A stretch of 16,524 bases of DNA from CAZRIT01 sp964600225 (GTDB lineage Bacteria; Bacillota; Clostridia; Christensenellales; CAG-138): contig CAZRIT010000046.1 of NCBI GenBank assembly GCA_964600225.1, positions 1-16,524 of the forward strand. The letters run 5' to 3'. Shown in pieces: positions 1 through 6,147 of the stretch (position 1 is its first letter; each line of letters begins with the position of its first letter). Under the pieces are notes generated by a model that ran no database searches, was not told where the DNA came from, and saw nothing but the letters and a program-made list of their open reading frames with translations. Both the position numbers and the translations under genes were made by a program.

Positions 1-13
1 GATTGCAAATTTA

Positions 14-42
14 TTGACATGCGGTGTACAACTTGGTATAAT
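14..42 (+). promoter_or_regulatory. sigma-A promoter of carD
   Basis: TTGACA at 14-19 and TATAAT at 37-42 are both perfect consensus hexamers with a 17-bp spacer. Transcription would start near 49. This rules out the in-frame ATG at 41, which lies inside the -10 box, as the carD start and supports the GTG at 74. Confidence 0.85.
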
Positions 43-73
43 GAAGCTGCTTATTGCAGAGAGGGTGACGCGC

Positions 74-544
74 GTGTTTCAAGCGGGCGACTTGGTTTGC
101 TATCCGATGCACGGCGTGGGCGTCGTGGAATCCATAGAGGAGCAGTCCGTGCTGGGCGAATCCGCGCGGTACTACATGCTCCGCTTTGTGATGGGCCGGA
201 TGACCGCCATGGTGCCCGTTGCGGGCGCGGAGGCCGTGGGGCTTCGTGCGCTGGTGGATGCGGATTGCTGCGAGCGCGTGGTCGACTTCCTCAAAACCGA
301 CGTCTGCGCGGAGGAGAGCGGCAACTGGAACCAGCGTTATCGCGACAACCTGGACAAGCTGCGGCAGGGCGATATATTCGGCGTGGCGGACGTGGTCAAG
401 TGTCTGGTGCGCCGCGAACGGGATAAAGGATTGTCCGCGGGCGAACGGAAGATGTACCTGACGGCAAGACAGGTGCTGCTTGCGGAGCTCGCGGCGTCAA
501 GCGGGAAGGAGGAGAGCGAATTCCTCTCCCTGGTGGGAGAATAA
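74..544 (+). CDS. carD: CarD/CdnL-type RNA polymerase-binding transcription regulator
   Basis: This 156-aa protein has the usual length and layout of the CarD_CdnL family. The N-terminal Tudor-like RNA-polymerase-interacting domain (residues 1-55) opens with the family signature FQAGDLVCYPMHGVG. The rest is a helical DNA-facing domain with W85 in GNWNQRYRDN, the position of the conserved tryptophan that contacts the promoter bubble, and a late LSAGERKMYLTAR motif. Known family members bind the RNA polymerase beta subunit and stabilise open complexes, often at rRNA and growth-related promoters. The GTG at 74 is chosen because it begins directly at the conserved domain, has a GAGGGTG ribosome site at about 61-67, and lies downstream of the predicted transcription start. 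In many Clostridia carD sits beside yacL, as here. A target at the rRNA promoters of this window would be a guess. Confidence 0.92.
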   Translation: MFQAGDLVCYPMHGVGVVESIEEQSVLGESARYYMLRFVMGRMTAMVPVAGAEAVGLRALVDADCCERVVDFLKTDVCAEESGNWNQRYRDNLDKLRQGDIFGVADVVKCLVRRERDKGLSAGERKMYLTARQVLLAELAASSGKEESEFLSLVGE

Positions 545-547
545 AAC

Positions 548-567
548 TGCGGCGGTTTGCCGCCGTA
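548..567 (+). other. short GC hairpin between carD and yacL
   Basis: GGCGG (551-555) pairs with CCGCC (560-564) around a TTTG loop, and the stem extends outward to 548/567 with one G-U pair. There is no T-run, so it is not a standard terminator. It may stabilise or partly attenuate a carD-yacL transcript. The role is inferred. Confidence 0.35.
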
Positions 568-592
568 CATTAAGGGAGACGCAAGGCATACT

Positions 593-1675
593 ATGCGAAA
601 AGTGCTCAGGTTTGTGGTTGCACTGGTCGGGCTTGGCATTGGTTGCGGGATTGTGGCGCTGGTCATGTACACGGTCAGATTCCCGGGATACGACTATGTC
701 ATGCGGTATACGACCTTGTCGGAGGTGCTGATCGCCGTTTATGTGATATCGGGTTTTTTATTCGGATTTATCTTCTATATTTTATCCCCCCGTATCATCG
801 ACGGCGTGCAGGGCTTCTATCAACGGACGGAAAAGCGAATGACGGAGATGCCTGCGCTGGACATTGTGTTCTGCGCAATCGGCATTATGTTCGGGCTGCT
901 GTTTGCATTCCTGCTTGGCTTGATTGTGCGCATGATCAATGTGCCTGTCGTGCAGGAGATCATCATGCTGATCCTGTATGCGGTGTTTGGGTACTTTGGC
1001 GGCAAGATCGGCGTTTCGCGCTGTGCGGAGCTGGTCAGCGGTTTTTCGGGCAAGCGTGGCCGCATCGGCGGCGGCAGCGCGGCGCTGCACAAGGTTTTGG
1101 ATACCTCCGCCATCATCGACGGGCGCATCCTGGACGTGTGCAAAACGGGCTTTGTCGAGGGCACGCTTGTGGTGCCGTCGTTTGTGCTCAAGGAACTGCG
1201 GCACATTGCCGACAGCTCCGATGCGTCCAAGCGCGGGCGCGGCAGGCGCGGCTTGGACATTGTGCAGGAGATGCAGCAAAAGCTCAACCAGCCCGTGCTG
1301 ATTGACGAGCGAGACTATGACGACGTGGACGAGGTGGACGCCAAGCTGCTGCGGCTGGCCGCGGATCTAAACGGCGTTTTGGTGACCAACGACTACAACC
1401 TCAACAAGGTGGCCGCCGTGCAGCAAACGCCCGTGCTCAACATCAACGAGCTGGCAAGCGCCATCCGCCCCGTGCTGCTGCCGGGCGAGGAGCTGACGCT
1501 CAGCATCGCCAAGGAGGGCAAGGAGCAGGGGCAGGGCGTGGGCTATTTGGCCGACGGCACGATGGTGATTGTGGAAAACGGGCGCCGCCGCATCGGCGAA
1601 ACGGTGGAGCTGGTGGTGACAAGCGCCCTGCAAACGGCGGCCGGGCGGATGATATTTGCCAAAATCAAGGGCTGA
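593..1675 (+). CDS. yacL: membrane-anchored PIN/TRAM domain protein (YacL family)
   Basis: The protein is 360 aa, close to Bacillus YacL. Four hydrophobic segments (about residues 7-27, 43-64, 90-113 and 121-141) anchor it. A PIN nuclease fold follows from about 167 to 290, with the acidic residues expected for metal binding: D170 and D176 in LDTSAIIDGR, E201 in LKEL, and D267 in VTNDYN. A TRAM-like RNA-binding domain ends the protein (about 300-358, GQGVGYLADGTMVIVENG). PIN-TRAM proteins are thought to be membrane-bound RNases, but their substrate is not established. The ATG at 593 is preferred over the upstream TTG at 557 because the membrane segment starts just after it and AAGG lies at about 582-585. 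It follows carD by 48 bp with no promoter seen between them, so co-transcription is likely. Confidence 0.9.
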   Translation: MRKVLRFVVALVGLGIGCGIVALVMYTVRFPGYDYVMRYTTLSEVLIAVYVISGFLFGFIFYILSPRIIDGVQGFYQRTEKRMTEMPALDIVFCAIGIMFGLLFAFLLGLIVRMINVPVVQEIIMLILYAVFGYFGGKIGVSRCAELVSGFSGKRGRIGGGSAALHKVLDTSAIIDGRILDVCKTGFVEGTLVVPSFVLKELRHIADSSDASKRGRGRRGLDIVQEMQQKLNQPVLIDERDYDDVDEVDAKLLRLAADLNGVLVTNDYNLNKVAAVQQTPVLNINELASAIRPVLLPGEELTLSIAKEGKEQGQGVGYLADGTMVIVENGRRRIGETVELVVTSALQTAAGRMIFAKIKG

Positions 1676-1681
1676 CGTCGA

Positions 1682-1719
1682 CATGTCAACCATGTTTTCG
1701 GCGGAAACCGCTTGACATG
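1682..1719. repeat. nested inverted repeat overlapping the rpmH -35 box
   Basis: CATGTCAA (1682-1689) is the exact reverse complement of TTGACATG (1712-1719). Inside this pair, GTTTTC (1694-1699) pairs with GGAAAC (1703-1708) around a GGC loop, with one G-U pair. The right arm contains the rpmH -35 hexamer. This could be an operator for a dimeric regulator, or a hairpin at the 3' end of the yacL mRNA. There is no T-run. Confidence 0.55.
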
Positions 1720-1741
1720 ATCGGATTTGTTCCACTATAAT
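1712..1741 (+). promoter_or_regulatory. sigma-A promoter of rpmH
   Basis: TTGACA at 1712-1717 and TATAAT at 1736-1741 are perfect hexamers with an 18-bp spacer. The predicted start near 1748 gives an rpmH leader of about 85 nt. That leader can form a GCGCG/CGCGC hairpin (1758-1780). Strong promoters are usual for L34. Confidence 0.82.
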
Positions 1742-1832
1742 ACATAAGGTTATGAACGCGCGGACAGCTTGTCGGCGCGCCAAATAAGATTCGCGGTGTT
1801 TCCGCAGACTCGGATAAGTGAGGTGACAAGGG

Positions 1833-1967
1833 ATGGTTCGGACCTATCAGCCCAAGAAAAGACAGCGCAGCAAGGTGCACGGCTTTCGGAAGCGTATGAA
1901 AACCGCCGACGGTCGCAAGGTACTCCAGCGCCGCCGTGCAAAGGGCCGCAAGGTGCTCAGCGCGTAA
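1833..1967 (+). CDS. rpmH: 50S ribosomal protein L34
   Basis: This 44-aa, strongly basic protein begins MVRTYQPKKRQRSKVHGF and continues with RKRMKTADGRKVLQRRRAKG and KVLSA. It matches L34 end to end in length and motif order (TYQPKKRQR, HGFRKRM, GRKVLxRRRAKGRK). L34 is a late-assembling protein of the large ribosomal subunit that contacts 23S rRNA. A GAGGTG ribosome site at about 1820-1825 supports the ATG at 1833. It opens the classic rpmH-rnpA-yidD-yidC-jag-mnmE run, but a terminator lies directly after it (2006-2039). Confidence 0.97.
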   Translation: MVRTYQPKKRQRSKVHGFRKRMKTADGRKVLQRRRAKGRKVLSA

Positions 1968-2005
1968 GCGCGGGGCTTTCCTTGCTTGCTATCGGTTTGG
2001 AGATG

Positions 2006-2039
2006 ACTTGCGGCAGGCTTCTGCTTGCCGCAAGTTTTT
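2006..2039 (+). terminator. intrinsic terminator/attenuator between rpmH and rnpA
   Basis: A 13-bp stem pairs ACTTGCGGCAGGC (2006-2018) with GCTTGCCGCAAGT (2023-2035), with one G-U pair and a TTCT loop, and is followed by five T. It should stop much of the rpmH transcription. I see no good promoter between it and rnpA, so partial read-through probably feeds the downstream genes and sets a high L34 to RNase P protein ratio. Confidence 0.85.
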
Positions 2040-2048
2040 CTACTATCA

Positions 2049-2070
2049 CCGAAAGCCGACGGCTTTTCGG
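2049..2070 (+). other. hairpin in the rpmH-rnpA spacer
   Basis: CCGAAAGCC (2049-2057) pairs with GGCTTTTCGG (2061-2070) with one bulged T and a 3-nt loop. No T-run follows. It could be an RNA processing or stability element between the terminator and rnpA. Confidence 0.35.
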
Positions 2071-2150
2071 CGTCGATTTCCATTCGGCATTTGGTCAGGG
2101 CCCATGGCGTTGACGATTCAACACAGAACGATTGAGGACGTGCATCAGCG

Positions 2151-2498
2151 GTGAAGCGAAGCGATTCCTTAAAGCGCAGGAAGGAATTTCGTCATACCTA
2201 CCGTGTCGGCCGTTCACAGGCGACACGGCTTTTGGTGGCGATTGCGGTTAAAAACCGTACGCAAGGGACGCGCATTGGCTTTTCCGTCAGCAAGAAGCTG
2301 GGCAACAGCGTGCACCGAAACCGCGTCAAGCGGCGGCTGCGCGAGGCGGTAACCCCGCTGATTCCGCGCATACGGACGGGGTACAACATCATCTTTGTTG
2401 CCAGGGAAGCGGTGGCGAACGCGCCCTTTTTGCAGATTGGCGCCGATATGCAGCAGCTTCTCGAGCGGCACGGCCTGCTCTCGGATAAAACGCAATGA
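2151..2498 (+). CDS. rnpA: ribonuclease P protein component
   Basis: The 115-aa basic protein has the RNR signature of RnpA at about residues 51-65 (GNSVHRNRVKRRLRE), preceded by GFSVSKK. RnpA is the protein cofactor of RNase P, which cleaves the 5' leader of pre-tRNAs, and its length matches the family. A stop at 2133 in this frame leaves the GTG at 2151 as the only reasonable start. The nearest ribosome-site-like sequence, GAGGA at 2134-2138, is about 12 nt away, so initiation may be weak. The stop overlaps the yidD start in ATGA, so the two are translationally coupled. Confidence 0.95.
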   Translation: MKRSDSLKRRKEFRHTYRVGRSQATRLLVAIAVKNRTQGTRIGFSVSKKLGNSVHRNRVKRRLREAVTPLIPRIRTGYNIIFVAREAVANAPFLQIGADMQQLLERHGLLSDKTQ

Positions 2499-2704
2499 AG
2501 CGGGTTTTGCTGGCAATGGTGCGCGGCTACCAAAAATACATCTCTCCCATGCTGCGTCCGTGCTGCCGTTTTCAACCGACCTGTTCGCAATATGCATACG
2601 AAGCCATCCAAAAATACGGCGCGCTGAAGGGCGCGTGGCTCGCAATCAAGCGCATTTTGCGCTGCAATCCGTTCTGTAAAGGCGGATACGATCCCGTTCC
2701 GTAA
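2495..2704 (+). CDS. yidD: membrane protein insertion efficiency factor YidD
   Basis: The 69-aa protein has the YidD layout: a short N-terminal amphipathic or hydrophobic stretch (residues 1-18, with RGYQKYISPM), then CCRFQPTCSQYAYEAI and the C-terminal CNPFCKGGYDPVP. The family's conserved cysteines are present. YidD aids YidC/Sec insertion of membrane proteins at the inner face of the membrane. Its ATG overlaps the rnpA stop (ATGA, 2495-2498), and yidC starts 32 bp after it. This is the standard gene order. Confidence 0.94.
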   Translation: MKRVLLAMVRGYQKYISPMLRPCCRFQPTCSQYAYEAIQKYGALKGAWLAIKRILRCNPFCKGGYDPVP

Positions 2705-2736
2705 GCTTTTCACTACATGAGGGGAGGATTCTATCC

Positions 2737-3720
2737 TTGCAAGGCGATTTCTTTTTGACACAATGGGCGTTTCTCGGCATGCGGTGGCTGTACGAGTCGC
2801 TTACAAACGGCAGCCTGGTGCTGACCATACTCATTTCCACCATCATCATCCGCGGCGTTTCCGTATTCGGCGATATCAAGTCCAGGCAGTCGTCGGCCAA
2901 GATGCAGGCCATCCAGCCCGATCTGGAACGGCTGCGCAAAAAGTACGCCAAGGACCCGCAGCGGCTCAATGTCGAGCAGCAAAAGCTCATGAAATCCAAG
3001 AATGTCAGCATGTTTGGCGGATGCCTGCCGATGCTGATTACCATGCCGCTGTTTTTTGTGTTCATCGCCGCCTTCCGCCAATGGGGCTTCGAGATGATGG
3101 TCAAGCTCATCCTGACCGTTGAGGAGAACCCCGAAGCGGGCGTGGAGATGTTCAAGGGCTTCAAGTTCCTCTGGGTCAACAACATGTGGCAGCCTGATAA
3201 CGGCCTAAAGCCCGTGATCCAGACGGCGGCGGAGTTCCTCAACAACGCAAAGCTGCCCAACCTCCTGTTTTTCAGGGACAACCCTGCGGCGCTGCAGCGG
3301 TTTGTGGACCTTGGGTTCTTTGTCAAATCGGGCGATGTGTATTCCGTGGCAACGGTCACCGAGGATCTGATTGCCCGCTACAACCAAATCGTGGCGCCCT
3401 GCGTGGAGCTGTACGCCGGCTACAACAATGGCTGGTTTGTACTGCCCGTGCTGGCTGCGGGCACAACCTTCCTGTCCAGTTGGATCATGATGCGCGGCCA
3501 GCCGAAAAATGACGCGGCGTCTGGCACGAACAAGGTGATGCAGTGGATGATGCCGCTGATGTCATTGTGGGTCTGCTTAACGTACAATTCCAGCTTTGCG
3601 CTGTACTGGACGTTTAGCAACATATTCTCGCTGTTTACGGGCGTGCTGATCAACCGTGCCATGCGCAAGCAGGGCCTGATGCCCGCCGTGCAGCCCAAGG
3701 ATGCGGAGGCCAAGCGATGA
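2737..3720 (+). CDS. yidC: YidC/Oxa1-type membrane protein insertase
   Basis: The 327-aa protein belongs to the YidC/Oxa1/Alb3 family, which inserts membrane proteins alone or with SecYEG. A first membrane segment at about 27-45 carries R39, the conserved groove arginine (STIIIRG). A basic cytoplasmic hairpin follows (about 48-90, ERLRKKYAKDPQRLNVEQQK), then the second segment (about 93-113, MFGGCLPMLITMPLFF). C-terminal membrane segments lie at about 232-252, 266-285 and 288-306. Unlike typical Gram-positive YidC, about 110 residues (roughly 120-230) separate the second and third conserved segments, giving a large predicted external domain. There is no lipobox cysteine near the N terminus. 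The start is TTG at 2737, set by a strong GGGGAGG site at 2721-2727. The stop overlaps the khpB start in ATGA. Confidence 0.93.
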   Translation: MQGDFFLTQWAFLGMRWLYESLTNGSLVLTILISTIIIRGVSVFGDIKSRQSSAKMQAIQPDLERLRKKYAKDPQRLNVEQQKLMKSKNVSMFGGCLPMLITMPLFFVFIAAFRQWGFEMMVKLILTVEENPEAGVEMFKGFKFLWVNNMWQPDNGLKPVIQTAAEFLNNAKLPNLLFFRDNPAALQRFVDLGFFVKSGDVYSVATVTEDLIARYNQIVAPCVELYAGYNNGWFVLPVLAAGTTFLSSWIMMRGQPKNDAASGTNKVMQWMMPLMSLWVCLTYNSSFALYWTFSNIFSLFTGVLINRAMRKQGLMPAVQPKDAEAKR

Positions 3721-4568
3721 GAAGCATGGAATTTGTCGGCCGCAGCGTGGACGAGGCCATATTCAACGGCCTGACGGCCATGGGTGTCACCATCGACGAG
3801 GTGGAGATCGAAACGCTGCAAACGGAGACCAAGGGCCTGTTCGGCATCGGCGCCAAGGAGGCGGTGGTGCGGCTGACGGAGCGCGACGTGCCGCTGGTGA
3901 TGGAGATGGAGCAGGTGTTCCGCAAGGAATCCGAGCCCAAGCCCGCGTATCGGCAGGATCGTCCCCCGCGCGGCGGACGCAGCGATCGGGATCGCCGCGG
4001 CGGCGGCAACGACCGCGATCGGCGCGGCGGCGGCAGGGAGCGTGACAGGCAGCCGCGCGATATGCAATCCGACCCCGCGATCCCCGTACAGACGTACAAT
4101 TATACCCCCGAGCTGGCCGCCGAGACGCCTTGCGCGCAGTTTTTGAGCGAGCTGCTGGAAAAGATGGATATCACCGCCACGGTGCTGGCGGCCAATACCG
4201 ATAACGGGCTTCGGCTGTGCATCGACGCGGATACGATGGGGCTGCTGATCGGCCGCCGCGGCGAAACGCTGGATGCGCTGCAATACCTGGTATCGCTGGT
4301 GGCCAACAAGGACCGCAAGGACGATGGGTACCTGCGCATCACGCTGGACACCGAGGGATACCGCTCGCGCCGTGAGGATACGCTTACGCGTCTGGCACGC
4401 CGTACCGCAACGCGCGTGCGTCAGACGGGCCGCGCGGTGGCCATGGAACCCATGAATCCGTACGAGCGCCGCGTGCTGCACAGCGCCCTGCAGGGCTTTG
4501 GTGGCGTTGCCACGCACAGCGAGGGCGAGGAGCCCAACCGCCATGTGGTCATCACGCCCGAGCGGTGA
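3717..4568 (+). CDS. khpB: RNA-binding protein KhpB (Jag), Jag_N-KH-R3H
   Basis: The 283-aa protein has the three Jag parts. The Jag_N domain spans residues 1-55 (FVGRSVDEAI, TETKGLFGIGAKEAVV). A KH-like domain spans about 137-212, with the GLLIGRRGETLDALQYLV nucleic-acid-binding loop at 175-192. A C-terminal R3H domain (about 213-281) has R251-x3-H255 in NPYERRVLH. KhpB works with KhpA as an RNA chaperone linked to cell division and elongation in Firmicutes. The linker (about 75-125) holds two exact-length (S/N)DRDRRGGG repeats at 89-106 in an Arg/Gly/Asp-rich stretch. The ATG at 3717 overlaps the yidC stop; the ATG at 3726 is an alternative start. A terminator follows. Confidence 0.94.
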   Translation: MRSMEFVGRSVDEAIFNGLTAMGVTIDEVEIETLQTETKGLFGIGAKEAVVRLTERDVPLVMEMEQVFRKESEPKPAYRQDRPPRGGRSDRDRRGGGNDRDRRGGGRERDRQPRDMQSDPAIPVQTYNYTPELAAETPCAQFLSELLEKMDITATVLAANTDNGLRLCIDADTMGLLIGRRGETLDALQYLVSLVANKDRKDDGYLRITLDTEGYRSRREDTLTRLARRTATRVRQTGRAVAMEPMNPYERRVLHSALQGFGGVATHSEGEEPNRHVVITPER

Positions 4569-4602
4569 CGCTTCGTCAACCGCAGCATCCATGGTATGAT
4601 CC

Positions 4603-4635
4603 GAGGGCGGGCGCTTAAGCCTGCCCTCTTTCTTT
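4603..4635 (+). terminator. intrinsic terminator after khpB
   Basis: GAGGGCGGGC (4603-4612) pairs with GCCTGCCCTC (4619-4628), a 10-bp stem with one G-U pair and a GCTTAA loop, followed by TTTCTTT. It ends or attenuates the rnpA-khpB transcript before mnmE. I could not find a convincing promoter between it and mnmE. Confidence 0.8.
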
Positions 4636-4695
4636 ACTCGCATCAGACGCGGCCGAGGCTGCGGCAGGAACGATTTTTTTGACGGAGAAGGCATC

Positions 4696-6003
4696 ATGAA
4701 CCAGGACACCATCTATGCGCCATCCACCGCAACGGGCGGCGCCATTGCCATCATTCGCATATCGGGCGGCGACGCCAAAGCCGCCGTACGGCTGCTTTCG
4801 GCTGACGTGACGCGGTTCCCGCATCGGCTGTGCCGCGTGGACGCCGTTGCGCAGGGGGAAGTCATCGACGAATGCATGGCGGTGTTCTTTCCCGCGCCCA
4901 ACAGCTATACGGGCGAGGATATGCTGGAAATCCATTGCCACGGCGGCGTGCAGACGGTGCGAAGGCTGCTGGGCATGCTTTCCGCGCTTGGCCTTCGCCC
5001 CGCGGCGGGCGGGGAGTTTACCCGACGCGCGTTTTTAAACGGCAAGATGGACCTTGCGCAGGCCGAGGCGGTGATGGACGTGATCAACGCCACGGCGGAG
5101 CAGAGCCGCAAGGCCGCGATGTTTCAGATGCAGGGCGGCGTCAGCCGCGCCGTGCGCGCGGCCGAAACGCTGCTGACCGATGCGCTGGCGGGTTTGGAGG
5201 TGGCCATCGATTTCCCCGACGAGGCCGAGGCGGATGTGAACGCAGCGCTGCCCGCGCTGCTCTCGGAGGCAACGGAGCGCATCGCGCGGCTCATCGACGA
5301 CGGCCGCCGCGGGCGCGTGCTGCGCGATGGGCTGCGCGTGGCGATACTGGGTCGCCCGAACGTGGGCAAATCCTCCCTGATGAACGCGCTGCTCGGGCGT
5401 GAACGCGCCATCGTTACGGCCGATGCGGGCACCACGCGGGATGTTTTGGACGAGGGCGTGTCGTTTGACGGCGTGCCTGTGCGGCTGATCGATACGGCGG
5501 GGCTAAGGGCGGCTGCCGACGAGGCGGAGCGCATCGGCGTGGCGCGCGCAAGGGAGGCCATGCAATCGGCCGATGTGATCTGCACGGTGCTGGACGCCTC
5601 CGACGCGCTATCGCCCGAGGACGAGGCGTTGCTGGCGGAGACGGCCCGTGATACGCGCATCATTGTGCTCAACAAAAGCGATTTGCCGCAAAAGCTTGTG
5701 CTCGACGCCGATGCGCTCTGCGTCAGCGCCAAAACGGGCGCGGGGCTCAGCGCGCTCAAGGAGCGCATTCTTGCTTTGGCAGCGCCCGCCGCAACCGACG
5801 GGGCGATGATCACCAACGAGCGCCACATCCATGCGCTGGAACGCGCGCAGGGCGCGCTGCAAGCGGCCGCCGAGGCTGCGGATGCCGACTGCAAGGCGAC
5901 CGATATCCGCCAGGCGCTCCATCAGCTTGGGCAGATCACGGGCGCGGATGCGGACGCGGACGTGCTGGAACGCATATTCGCGCGCTTCTGCGTGGGCAAA
6001 TAG
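4696..6003 (+). CDS. mnmE: tRNA modification GTPase MnmE
   Basis: The 435-aa protein has the full MnmE layout. The N-terminal tetrahydrofolate-binding domain (1-115) has DTIYAPSTATGGAIAIIRISG and EIHCHGG. The helical domain is interrupted by a G domain with G1 GRPNVGKSS (219-227), G2 GTTRD (245-249), G3 DTAG (266-269) and G4 NKSD (327-330). The C terminus is FCVGK, the family's FC(I/V)GK ending with the catalytic cysteine (C432). With MnmG it installs the 5-carboxymethylaminomethyl group on U34 of certain tRNAs. A GGAGAAGG site lies just before the ATG at 4696. Its usual downstream partners mnmG and rsmG are not in this window, so MnmG must be encoded elsewhere. It is slightly shorter than the usual ~450-460 aa. 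Confidence 0.96.
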   Translation: MNQDTIYAPSTATGGAIAIIRISGGDAKAAVRLLSADVTRFPHRLCRVDAVAQGEVIDECMAVFFPAPNSYTGEDMLEIHCHGGVQTVRRLLGMLSALGLRPAAGGEFTRRAFLNGKMDLAQAEAVMDVINATAEQSRKAAMFQMQGGVSRAVRAAETLLTDALAGLEVAIDFPDEAEADVNAALPALLSEATERIARLIDDGRRGRVLRDGLRVAILGRPNVGKSSLMNALLGRERAIVTADAGTTRDVLDEGVSFDGVPVRLIDTAGLRAAADEAERIGVARAREAMQSADVICTVLDASDALSPEDEALLAETARDTRIIVLNKSDLPQKLVLDADALCVSAKTGAGLSALKERILALAAPAATDGAMITNERHIHALERAQGALQAAAEAADADCKATDIRQALHQLGQITGADADADVLERIFARFCVGK

Positions 6004-6017
6004 CGCTTAAGTATACC

Positions 6018-6050
6018 GTGCAAATCCCAAATCGCGGCTTGGATTCGCAC
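6018..6050 (+). other. imperfect hairpin after mnmE
   Basis: GTGCAAATCCCAA (6018-6030) pairs with TTGGATTCGCAC (6039-6050) with one mismatch and one bulge. There is no T-run, so it is at best a weak or factor-assisted terminator or a 3'-end stabiliser for mnmE. Confidence 0.35.
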
Positions 6051-6080
6051 GGCGTGCTTGTGCGCGGCATGCGGGCCTTC

Positions 6081-6109
6081 TTGCGTTTTGAGGCGGGTTG
6101 CATTATACT
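6081..6109 (+). promoter_or_regulatory. likely promoter of the dehydratase gene
   Basis: TTGCGT (6081-6086) and TATACT (6104-6109) have a 17-bp spacer. The -10 box is good and the -35 box is only a partial match. Transcription would start about 30 nt before the ATG at 6148. Confidence 0.5.
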
Positions 6110-6147
6110 GTACAAAACAGCAGCGACATATGAGGACAGGATTTGAC

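Noticed and set aside
14..73. Longer carD start at the ATG at 41 or further upstream
   Set aside because: The ATG at 41 overlaps the -10 hexamer, so it would not be in the transcript; homologous sequence begins at the GTG at 74.
1676..1832. Replication origin in the spacer before rpmH
   Set aside because: I could find no cluster of TTATCCACA-like DnaA boxes or AT-rich unwinding stretch here, and dnaA is absent.
4572..4600. Possible promoter TTCGTC-17-TATGAT before mnmE
   Set aside because: The -35 match is poor and the start would fall inside the terminator stem at 4603-4628.
3420..4712. A 430-codon minus-strand open frame opposite yidC and khpB
   Set aside because: It mirrors the GC-rich codons of khpB and yidC, has no domain-like sequence and no ribosome site; both plus-strand genes are certain.
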